Below, piece after piece: positions 1 to 4,804 of a stretch of DNA of 6,680 nt (its first letter is position 1; every line of letters starts with the position of its first letter). The notes below the pieces were generated by a model, which did not search any database, had not been told where the DNA came from, and saw only the letters and a program-made list of their open reading frames with translations. A program made the position numbers and the translations under genes. Origin of the DNA: an uncultured Veillonella sp. (lineage in GTDB: Bacteria; Bacillota_C; Negativicutes; Veillonellales; Veillonellaceae); assembly GCA_900765235.1 (NCBI GenBank), contig CAAFRK010000090.1, forward strand, positions 1 to 6,680, in the 5' to 3' direction.

Positions 1-896
1 AGTACGGTGGTGATACCGGTACGGTTATCAAGAAACAGCTTAACGAACAGGTGAATGTAGTCGGCGGCATTACCGATGCCAATAAGTTGACCTCAGAAGA
101 TAATTTGGGTGTCGTATCCGACGGCAATAATAACCTTAAGGTTCGTATGGCGAAGGACTTGAAAGGTCTAGAAACCGTAACGACTAAGGACGCTGACGGT
201 AATACAACCGTTATGAACAGTGGCGGCGTGACAATCACTCCGGCCGGCGGCAATCAGGTGAGCCTCACAAAAGACGGTCTCGATAACGGCGGCAATACGA
301 TCAGTAATGTCGGTCCTGGCGTAAACGGTACCGATGCGGTTAATGTAAATCAATTGAAAAATGCTACTGGCGGCTTGTCAAATGCCATTAATGCGGTAGC
401 GGGCGAAACGCAACGTGTGGGCGCTCATGCGGCGGCACTTTCAGCATTGAAACCTATTCAGTATGATCCGTTGGAACCGACTCAGGTGATGGCCGGCATC
501 GGCAACTATCGCGGTGAAACGGCGGCGGCTCTAGGCATTGCACATTACACGGCGGAAGATACCATGTTCCATGTAGGGATGTCCGTAGGTAGCCACCATA
601 ACATGGTGAATGCCGGTGTAACTCGTAAATTCGGCACTTCCGATGCGAAGAAAGCTGTTCCTGAACGTTATAAGGGCGGTCCTATCAGCTCTATTTATGT
701 GTTGCAAGATGAAGTAACAGCGTTGAAAGCTGAAAATGCACGCATGCAAGAAAGCCTCCATGAGTTGTCTTCTGTTAAGGATGATAATGCACGTATGCAA
801 AAACGTATTGATGAATTATCCTCTGTGAAGGAAGATAATGAACAAATGAAGGCTCAAATTGCATTGTTGATGCAACAAGCAGGTCTTACAAAATAA
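1..896 (+). CDS. Trimeric autotransporter adhesin (YadA family), C-terminal part, 5' truncated
   Basis: This is the 3' end of a gene for a homotrimeric surface adhesin. The frame is open from base 3, so the GTG at 51 is internal and the gene begins outside the window. In order one sees a beta-rich stalk repeat, a stalk/neck motif at 282-359 (NGGNTISNVG, then GTDAVNVNQLK), a short helix, and the YadA-like beta-barrel anchor at about 408-635. The anchor contains RVGAHAAALSALKPI, IGNYRGETAAALGIA and the last strand NMVNAGVTRKFG. In the family the trimeric barrel sits in the outer membrane and carries the stalk to the surface. Most relatives stop at the aromatic residue of the last strand. Here 86 residues follow (636-893), mostly heptad-like and charged, which predicts a coiled coil on the periplasmic side. 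The stalk is G+C-rich compared with the rest (36 of 60 bases at 241-300). The family call is secure; the ligand is unknown. Confidence 0.93.
   Translation, partial: YGGDTGTVIKKQLNEQVNVVGGITDANKLTSEDNLGVVSDGNNNLKVRMAKDLKGLETVTTKDADGNTTVMNSGGVTITPAGGNQVSLTKDGLDNGGNTISNVGPGVNGTDAVNVNQLKNATGGLSNAINAVAGETQRVGAHAAALSALKPIQYDPLEPTQVMAGIGNYRGETAAALGIAHYTAEDTMFHVGMSVGSHHNMVNAGVTRKFGTSDAKKAVPERYKGGPISSIYVLQDEVTALKAENARMQESLHELSSVKDDNARMQKRIDELSSVKEDNEQMKAQIALLMQQAGLTK
732..884 (+). repeat. Three 17-residue coiled-coil repeats at the adhesin C-terminus
   Basis: Three consecutive 51-base units encode related 17-residue blocks at 732-782, 783-833 and 834-884. Units 1 and 2 share NARMQ near the start and ELSSVK near the end. 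Unit 3 keeps DN, M and the hydrophobic spacing but ends in LLMQQAG. Seventeen residues is not a multiple of seven, so the heptads must shift between units or use hendecad-like spacing (7 + 10). The DNA copies have diverged at third positions (CGC/CGT, TTG/TTA, TCT/TCC), so the amplification is old or has been maintained by selection on the protein. Confidence 0.75.
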
Positions 897-944
897 TCGA
901 ATCTGAATATTCGAGTTCTTCATGGCTCATGTAAGGATTGTGAA

Positions 945-966
945 AGCCGCCCTTCGGAGGGCGGCT
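945..966 (+). terminator. GC-rich hairpin after the adhesin gene, next to the following RBS
   Basis: A perfect 9-bp stem (945-953 with 958-966, core GCCGCCCT/AGGGCGGC) closes a four-base TCGG loop. It lies 48 bases after the adhesin stop. A T tract, expected of an intrinsic terminator, is missing: CATCATAAGGAGG follows. The hairpin ends five bases before the Shine-Dalgarno of the next gene. It may terminate weakly, protect the 3' end of the adhesin message, or affect translation of the downstream gene. A smaller dyad (TCGAAT/ATTCGA, 897-914) lies between it and the stop codon. Confidence 0.5.
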
Positions 967-983
967 CATCATAAGGAGGATGT

Positions 984-1553
984 ATGAAATTCAAAAAAAT
1001 TATGCCTGTATTGGCGCTTGCTTGTGTATGTGCAGTTGGTCAGGCGGATGCGGCTCGGGATACTTTGATGATGCCAGAACAACCAGCTGAACCATTAAAC
1101 GTGATTGAAGCAGAAGTGGCTATTCCTGTACCTAGCGAAGAAGTTCGTGAAGTAGTGAATGCTTTCACACAATTCCAATTGGATCAAAAAGATAAATATA
1201 TCATGGACGACTCTCGTATTATGAAGGGCCAAGAACGGTACCGTAATAATGCATTGTATTATATGAACGTTCGTCGTAGCTGGTACATTGTGAGTCATCG
1301 TTATAAGAAAGACAGCTATGCACGCATGGCGTTAGATCGTTTGTACAATGATTATAAAGACTTCTTTATGAATCATGTGACTGTGTCTGACGATGAAAAG
1401 ATGGACTATGCACAACAAATCATAGATATCTTGGAGCGCAATACGGCCAATGTACATGATGATGAATTACGTTTCTACATGAATGAAATGGTTATCTTTA
1501 GCTTGAAAGAAGCTATGAAAGACGGCAACAATCGCGTGAAACCAGCCGAATAA
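984..1553 (+). CDS. Exported small protein of unknown function, downstream of the adhesin
   Basis: I do not recognise a named family for this 189-residue protein. The start is fixed by a strong Shine-Dalgarno (AAGGAGG, about 973-979) followed by ATG. The first 23 residues form a signal peptide: basic MKFKK, a hydrophobic stretch to about G19, and an ADA cleavage site before ARD. A Cys at residue 14 after ALA is a poor lipobox, so type I cleavage to a soluble periplasmic protein is more likely than lipidation. The mature part is hydrophilic, appears mainly helical, is rich in Tyr, Met, Arg and Asp, and shows no transmembrane segment. It follows the adhesin gene by 87 bases in the same direction and shares the terminator at 1654. 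This suggests, but does not prove, a periplasmic accessory role for the autotransporter, in the manner of SadB or TpgA in other bacteria, though no sequence likeness to those is claimed. The frame stays open for 25 codons beyond the TAA. Confidence 0.85.
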   Translation: MKFKKIMPVLALACVCAVGQADAARDTLMMPEQPAEPLNVIEAEVAIPVPSEEVREVVNAFTQFQLDQKDKYIMDDSRIMKGQERYRNNALYYMNVRRSWYIVSHRYKKDSYARMALDRLYNDYKDFFMNHVTVSDDEKMDYAQQIIDILERNTANVHDDELRFYMNEMVIFSLKEAMKDGNNRVKPAE

Positions 1554-1653
1554 GAAGATATTCCTAAGATGATGGAAGAACATCGTAGGGTGGATCTTCG
1601 ACAAGCGATTTATGCACCAACAATTCAATAAAATTTAGACCACATAAATTATG

Positions 1654-1693
1654 AAAGCCGAGGCAGTGATTGCCTCGGCTTTTGTTATTGTCT
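1654..1693 (+). terminator. Rho-independent terminator of the adhesin/exported-protein block
   Basis: A 12-bp perfect stem (1654-1665 with 1671-1682, core GCCGAGGCA/TGCCTCGGC) with a five-base loop GTGAT is followed by a T-rich tail (TTTGTTATTGTCTTT). It sits 100 bases after the stop of the exported-protein gene and ends rightward transcription before the convergent genes. Confidence 0.88.
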
Positions 1694-1700
1694 TTAGACT

Positions 1701-1723
1701 GGTTCGCGACGTAGTCGCGAATC
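1701..1723. repeat. Hairpin-forming inverted repeat between convergent genes
   Basis: TTCGCGAC at 1703-1710 pairs with GTCGCGAA at 1714-1721 around a three-base GTA loop. A G-T and a G-C pair extend the stem to 1701-1723. There is no T tract on either side, so it is not a plain terminator. With the adjacent hairpin at 1728-1750 it forms a two-hairpin module resembling the ends of IS200/IS605-type elements or a REP-like intergenic repeat. No transposase gene is present here. Confidence 0.5.
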
Positions 1724-1727
1724 ATAA

Positions 1728-1750
1728 AACCACCCGTTTTACGGGTGGTT
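1728..1750 (-). terminator. Terminator-like hairpin for the leftward gamma-CA/fabK unit
   Basis: A perfect 10-bp stem (AACCACCCGT at 1728-1737 with ACGGGTGGTT at 1741-1750) has a three-base loop. Read leftward it is followed by TTTTA, a short T run, and lies 35 bases beyond the stop of the carbonic-anhydrase-like gene. It therefore probably ends the leftward transcript. The rightward side (CTGATTATTT) is a poorer tail. Confidence 0.6.
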
Positions 1751-1784
1751 CTGATTATTTGTGCAAATTTTATTGTATATGTGA

Positions 1785-2333
1785 TTATACGATTTTGGCG
1801 TTTTTATCGTATTCCTCGCCACCTGCATCAGGAAGCATACCGTACTCAATAGTCCACAAGTGTTTATATTTTAAAGCTTGATTGTGAATGCGTTCAATTT
1901 GAGTTTCATCTGTGCGAACAACACGAGCTGGAATACCGACCACTAATGAGTTAGGAGGGATTACAGTATTTTCTTTTACTACTGCACCAGCTGCAATAAT
2001 AGATCCAGATCCGACATGACAACCACTGAGTACAATGGCACCCATGCCAACTAAAACATTATCTTCGATTGTACTGGCATGAACGATTGCACCGTGGCCG
2101 ATTGTTACATAATCGCCGAGGATGCATGCTTTATCGTCATCTACATGTAACACAGAGTTATCTTGTACATTCGAGTAACGACCTACTACAATCTTGTTTA
2201 CGTCACCACGAAGGGCACAATTTTGCCAAATAGATGCATATTCTTTAAGCTCTACATCACCAGCAAGTTCAGCACCGGGCATGACGCAACTTTTAGGATC
2301 TAATTTTGGATATTTTCCATGAAATGGTAACAT
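1785..2333 (-). CDS. Gamma-carbonic-anhydrase-like left-handed beta-helix protein
   Basis: This 182-residue protein belongs to the hexapeptide-repeat family that includes gamma carbonic anhydrases and the YrdA/PaaY proteins. Repeats of the [LIV]-G-x4 type run from about residue 15 to 140 and would build a trimeric left-handed beta-helix. A C-terminal helix (TQIERIHNQALKYKHL) follows. The three expected metal ligands are present: His63 (SVLH), His80 and His85 (IGHGAIVH). The conserved Arg42-Gly-Asp44 and Gln57-Asp58 are present too. A zinc or iron site between subunits is therefore likely, with reversible CO2 hydration as the plausible reaction. Many relatives have weak or unknown activity, so the enzymatic role is an inference. 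The start is supported by AGGAG six bases upstream. The gene lies 17 bases after fabK and is probably cotranscribed with it. Length is typical. Confidence 0.9.
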   Translation of the reverse strand: MLPFHGKYPKLDPKSCVMPGAELAGDVELKEYASIWQNCALRGDVNKIVVGRYSNVQDNSVLHVDDDKACILGDYVTIGHGAIVHASTIEDNVLVGMGAIVLSGCHVGSGSIIAAGAVVKENTVIPPNSLVVGIPARVVRTDETQIERIHNQALKYKHLWTIEYGMLPDAGGEEYDKNAKIV

Positions 2334-2350
2334 ATGACACTCCTAATTGA

Positions 2351-3304
2351 TTAAACAATTTCAAGAAGGCGTTGAGCCTTACGAATAGACATAATAGCTT
2401 CGTTCATTACTGTTTGAACAATTGTATGAGCTGGTTCGATAGCTACAAGACGATTCAAGGCTTGACCAACTTGTACGGCTCCGTTTACTACATCGCCATC
2501 AATAGCGGCGCGTTTATTAGTACCTTGAGACATTTTTGTACGCTCTTCAGGTGTAGTAACACCATCAGTTTCTGCAGCTAGGTAACGAGTCGTGAATTCG
2601 TTTTTTAAGCTACGGACACCACCGTGACCAGAGAGAAGACCAGTTACAACAGAATCGGTATCTGTTGCTTTGATAATTGCTTCTTTCATATTTTGATGTG
2701 CTTGGCATTCTTCTGCTAATAAGAAGCGAGAACCCATTTGTACACCTTGTGCACCCATTAATAAAGCTGCGGCAAGACCACGACCATCAACGATAGAGCC
2801 TGCTACAACAACTGGAATACTGATTTCTGGCAAAATATTTTCCATTAAAGACATTGTTGTTTGGCTACCAATATGACCACCAGCTTCCATACCTTCTACA
2901 ATCATAGCATCAGCACCAGCTTCTTCAATACGTTTAGCCAATTTAAGGGAAGGTACTACAGGGATAACCTTGATACCAGCCTCTTGGAGCGGTTTGATAT
3001 ATGGTACAGGGTTACCAGCACCGAGAGTTACAAATGCAGGTTTTTCTTCGATAATCACATTTACTAACTCATCTTTATTAGGAGCCATTAACATAAGGTT
3101 AACACCGAAAGGTTTATCTGTTAATTCTTTACATGCACGAATTTCATTACGAGTCCATTCAGCATCGCGGCCACCAAGGGCGATAACACCTGTTGCACCA
3201 GCATTAGCAACGGCAGCAACTAATTTGTGTTCAGATACCCAAGCCATAGCACCTTGGATAATAGGGTATTCAATTTGTAAAAGTTCCGTTAAAGCTGTTC
3301 TCAT
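2351..3304 (-). CDS. fabK: Enoyl-ACP reductase II (FabK), FMN-dependent
   Basis: FabK reduces trans-2-enoyl-ACP to acyl-ACP in the last step of each fatty-acid elongation round, in the cytoplasm, using FMN and NAD(P)H. The 317-residue product is a TIM barrel of the nitronate monooxygenase/FabK superfamily and looks like pneumococcal FabK throughout. It has an N-terminal substrate loop (YPIIQGAMAWVSE, residues 13-25), KPFGVNLMLM near 64-73, the GAGNP strand near 95-99, and EGMEAGGHIG at 137-146 with the catalytic-type His144. The phosphate-binding segments VVVAGSIVDGRG and GVQMGSRFL follow. The open frame extends upstream to 3370, but those 22 residues are not family-like and lack a good RBS. 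The ATG at 3304 has AGGAGG just upstream. The gene is apart from the fapR-plsX operon, so it may be a paralogue of a fabK in the main fab cluster. A nitronate monooxygenase role is possible but less likely. Confidence 0.88.
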   Translation of the reverse strand: MRTALTELLQIEYPIIQGAMAWVSEHKLVAAVANAGATGVIALGGRDAEWTRNEIRACKELTDKPFGVNLMLMAPNKDELVNVIIEEKPAFVTLGAGNPVPYIKPLQEAGIKVIPVVPSLKLAKRIEEAGADAMIVEGMEAGGHIGSQTTMSLMENILPEISIPVVVAGSIVDGRGLAAALLMGAQGVQMGSRFLLAEECQAHQNMKEAIIKATDTDSVVTGLLSGHGGVRSLKNEFTTRYLAAETDGVTTPEERTKMSQGTNKRAAIDGDVVNGAVQVGQALNRLVAIEPAHTIVQTVMNEAIMSIRKAQRLLEIV

Positions 3305-3308
3305 AAAT

Positions 3309-3314
3309 CCTCCT
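3309..3314 (-). promoter_or_regulatory. Shine-Dalgarno that fixes the fabK start
   Basis: On the minus strand AGGAGG lies four bases before ATG 3304-3302. This decides for the 317-residue product over the longer frame opening at 3370, whose extra residues (MLCYYELSIREIVIYIV...) are encoded by A+T-rich leader DNA. Confidence 0.85.
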
Positions 3315-3551
3315 ATGATAACAATATAAATGACAATTTCTCTAATCGATAGCTCATAGTAACATAGCAAAATTCTTGTTATGTGTTTATTTCATAGAGA
3401 AGTAAGTGTTCATAAGTACATACTTATATAATAAGCTATTAGTTTATTTGTTTTAGAATATAATATAACTATATTCTCTTATATATAATAGTATAATATA
3501 TAAATTATGTACACCTTGGGGAGTTGATTTAGTTAATACACCAATAATAAT

Positions 3552-3560
3552 TGGTATAAT
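3552..3560 (+). promoter_or_regulatory. Extended -10 promoter motif inside the intergenic region
   Basis: TGG-TATAAT at 3552-3560 is a perfect extended -10 element (TGnTATAAT) overlapping the right arm of the ACCAAT/ATTGGT dyad. No good -35 lies at the right distance, and in DNA this A+T-rich a TATAAT arises easily by chance. If used, it would start transcription near 3567, about 270 bases before the rubredoxin gene and upstream of that gene's better promoter. Confidence 0.3.
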
Positions 3561-3732
3561 AATAACTGTTTTTAGTATTGAAATAGTGTAGTGATGGAGG
3601 AGCGTGTTAGTTTATATTTAGGTCTAAATTCATCTAAATGATAATACATTTCAAATTGATGTGTAACACAAATCCGCATACTATATATGCTTTTTAAATA
3701 TTAGGAAAAATGAGAAATTAAGAAAATGAGTA

Positions 3733-3761
3733 TTGAAAAGTTTCGATATCTTTGATATACT
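3733..3761 (+). promoter_or_regulatory. Promoter of the rubredoxin gene
   Basis: TTGAAA (3733-3738) and TATACT (3756-3761) are separated by 17 bases and match the vegetative sigma consensus at five of six positions each. Transcription would begin near 3768, giving a leader of about 69 bases before the rubredoxin ATG. Confidence 0.72.
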
Positions 3762-3767
3762 ACATTA

Positions 3768-3782
3768 CAGATAGAGTATCTG
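3768..3782. promoter_or_regulatory. Operator-like dyad at the rubredoxin transcription start
   Basis: CAGATA-GAG-TATCTG is a perfect 6-3-6 inverted repeat beginning at the predicted +1. Its position suits repressor binding, or a small 5' hairpin in the message. I do not recognise the regulator; it does not match the usual PerR, Fur or FapR boxes. Confidence 0.35.
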
Positions 3783-3836
3783 AATTATAAAAGATAAACA
3801 TTAAACAATAATTTTCAAGTGAAGGAGGAAATACTC

Positions 3837-3971
3837 ATGGAAAAATACGTATGCGTAGTATGTGGTTGGGTTTATGACGAAGCTGTTGAAGGCGTAAAAT
3901 TCGAAGATCAACCAGCTGATTATGTTTGCCCAATTTGCGGTGTTGGTAAAGACCAATTCGAAAAAATGTAA
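3837..3971 (+). CDS. Rubredoxin, short-loop type (44 residues)
   Basis: Rubredoxin carries one electron on a mononuclear iron bound by four cysteines, typically in the cytoplasm of anaerobes for peroxide or superoxide detoxification and other redox reactions. Both iron knuckles are present: CVVCGW at Cys6/Cys9 and CPICGV at Cys31/Cys34. Family aromatic residues (Tyr4, Trp11, Tyr13, Phe22, Phe41) and the typical end GKDQFEKM are present as well. At 44 residues it is shorter than the usual 52-54. The loop between the knuckles is reduced to [17 protein letters not shown], recalling the 45-residue rubredoxin of Desulfovibrio desulfuricans. AAGGAGG at 3822-3828 lies eight bases before ATG. It stands alone between its own promoter and terminator, so it is a monocistronic unit; no partner oxidoreductase is adjacent. 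Confidence 0.95.
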   Translation: MEKYVCVVCGWVYDEAVEGVKFEDQPADYVCPICGVGKDQFEKM

Positions 3972-3981
3972 TTGACTTACC

Positions 3982-4020
3982 AAAAAGACTATCTTGAGTC
4001 CGCTTAAGATAGTCTTTTTT
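3982..4020 (+). terminator. Rho-independent terminator after rubredoxin
   Basis: A stem of up to 17 bp (3982-3998 with 4003-4019, one G-T pair; core GACTATCTT/AAGATAGTC) with loop TCCG ends in a run of six T. It begins 11 bases after the stop. The A run on the left side could also allow leftward termination, though no leftward gene needs it. The T run almost abuts the -35 box of the next promoter. Confidence 0.93.
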
Positions 4021-4022
4021 AT

Positions 4023-4051
4023 TTGACAAAGCACTATGTCATGTTTATAAT
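4023..4051 (+). promoter_or_regulatory. Consensus promoter of the yceD-rpmF operon
   Basis: TTGACA (4023-4028), a 17-base spacer and TATAAT (4046-4051) match the vegetative sigma consensus exactly. The predicted start is near 4058, downstream of the ATG at 4055, which is therefore unlikely to be the translation start. An inverted repeat TGACA-N8-TGTCA (4024-4041) covers the -35 and spacer. It could be an operator or chance. The strength fits a ribosomal-protein operon. Confidence 0.9.
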
Positions 4052-4072
4052 ATTATGAGTCGAGGTAAGATT

Positions 4073-4585
4073 ATGAAACTGCAAGTAGAGCAAGCAAAAG
4101 AACATATAGGAAAGAAATTTCCTTATAGCTATACGATATCAGCCTCTGAGCTTGGTGACGTAACTGCTTTTCCTTGGAGCCGTCATGATATAACCATTAA
4201 TGGTGAGTTTTGGTTTGATGGTCAAAATTACATCGTTCAAGGTTCGATAGAGTCTAAAGGTGATTACGAGTGTTCTCGTTGTTTAATTGCAACAGAGCAT
4301 GATCGTAAGGATTCCTTTGAGGAAATCTTTAGTGATTCTAGAGACGCTGCTGAAGATGTGATTCCTTTCGATGGAGAGGAAATTGACTTAACCGAACTAA
4401 TTAGGGATACATTAATCATCAATGAGCCCTCTCAAGTGTTATGTCAGGATGATTGCAAAGGATTGTGCGTTCATTGCGGAGCAAATTTAAATGTTTCACC
4501 TTGTTCTTGTGAATCCTTTGTGGTGGATCCTCGATTTGCAGAGTTACGTGCTTTGCTTGATGAGAAAGATGATAGATTGTCCTAA
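4073..4585 (+). CDS. yceD: YceD/DUF177 family metal-binding protein, 23S rRNA accumulation factor
   Basis: The family is known from E. coli YceD and plant homologues, where it is needed for normal 23S rRNA accumulation. It is a small, acidic protein usually encoded next to rpmF. The 170-residue product shows the family layout: a beta-rich N-terminal half, CSRC at Cys67/Cys70, an acidic middle ([20 protein letters not shown], 100-119), then [18 protein letters not shown] with Cys124, 128, 132 and 135, and Cys144/Cys146. The cysteines suggest zinc binding. A longer frame begins at 4055, but that ATG lies before the predicted transcription start. The ATG at 4073 has GAGG seven bases upstream and gives a leader of about 15 bases, so it is preferred. 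rpmF follows after 25 bases and is certainly cotranscribed. The molecular mechanism is not established. Confidence 0.88.
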   Translation: MKLQVEQAKEHIGKKFPYSYTISASELGDVTAFPWSRHDITINGEFWFDGQNYIVQGSIESKGDYECSRCLIATEHDRKDSFEEIFSDSRDAAEDVIPFDGEEIDLTELIRDTLIINEPSQVLCQDDCKGLCVHCGANLNVSPCSCESFVVDPRFAELRALLDEKDDRLS

Positions 4586-4610
4586 TGATTGTACTAAGGA
4601 GGTGCAGATA

Positions 4611-4787
4611 ATGGCAGTACCTAAGCGTAGATTGTCTAAATGCCGTCGCGATCGCCGTCGTGCTAATTGGAAATTAGAAGCTCCTGGTTATGTAGCATGC
4701 CCACAATGCCACGAACCTAAGATGCCTCATCGTGTTTGCCCTACATGTGGTCACTATAAAGGTGAGCAAGTAGTAGTTAATGCTTAA
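4611..4787 (+). CDS. rpmF: 50S ribosomal protein L32 (bL32)
   Basis: bL32 is a small structural protein of the large ribosomal subunit. The 58-residue product begins [19 protein letters not shown], the typical basic N-terminus that threads into rRNA. It carries a zinc ribbon CPQC (Cys30/Cys33) and CPTC (Cys43/Cys46), so this is the zinc-binding, cysteine-containing form. The start is set by AAGGAGG at 4596-4602, eight bases before ATG. An open frame reaching back to 4491 overlaps yceD and is not coding. The gene is second in the yceD-rpmF operon and is followed at once by a terminator. Confidence 0.98.
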   Translation: MAVPKRRLSKCRRDRRRANWKLEAPGYVACPQCHEPKMPHRVCPTCGHYKGEQVVVNA

Positions 4788-4804
4788 TATGTGAGCGGAA
4801 AAAA

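Larger units (their letters stand above)
3305..3732. other. A+T-rich intergenic region between divergent fabK and rubredoxin
   Basis: I see no convincing protein gene here. Composition is extreme (13 G+C in 60 at 3481-3540). Several dyads are visible: ATAAGTA-CA-TACTTAT at 3412-3427, AGAATATA/TATATTCT at 3455-3477, ACCAAT/ATTGGT at 3540-3555, ATTTAG-GT-CTAAAT at 3616-3629, and a short GCATA/TATGC stem before five T at 3676-3695. The fabK promoter should lie in the left part on the minus strand, but no clear -35/-10 pair stands out. A 15-codon frame at 3594-3641 with no independent support is not called. Confidence 0.6.

Noticed and set aside
1651..1881. Rightward 76-codon frame
   Set aside because: It begins inside the terminator stem at 1654 and runs through two hairpins into the antisense of the gamma-CA gene. 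There is no RBS.
2970..3329. Rightward 119-codon frame opposite fabK
   Set aside because: It is antisense to a strongly conserved coding sequence, has no RBS of note and its product is low in recognisable features. It is a shadow of fabK.
3594..3641. 15-codon frame MEERVSLYLGLNSSK in the intergenic region
   Set aside because: It is too short to judge, has no proper SD in front of the ATG, and the GGAGG nearby lies inside the frame.
3305..3836. CRISPR array or tRNA in the A+T-rich gap
   Set aside because: No regularly spaced direct repeats and no cloverleaf or T-loop motif were found; only short dyads are present.
3801..4034. Leftward open frames of 77 and 64 codons across 3801-4034
   Set aside because: They lie antisense to the rubredoxin gene, whose cysteine motifs, RBS, promoter and terminator are all clear. 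The leftward frames lack family-like sequence.
4055..4072. ATG at 4055 as the yceD start
   Set aside because: It lies four bases after the TATAAT box, before the expected transcription start, and has no SD. The ATG at 4073 is better on both counts.
4491..4610. N-terminal extension of rpmF to 4491
   Set aside because: The extension overlaps yceD out of frame. The canonical L32 start MAVPKRR at 4611 has a strong SD.
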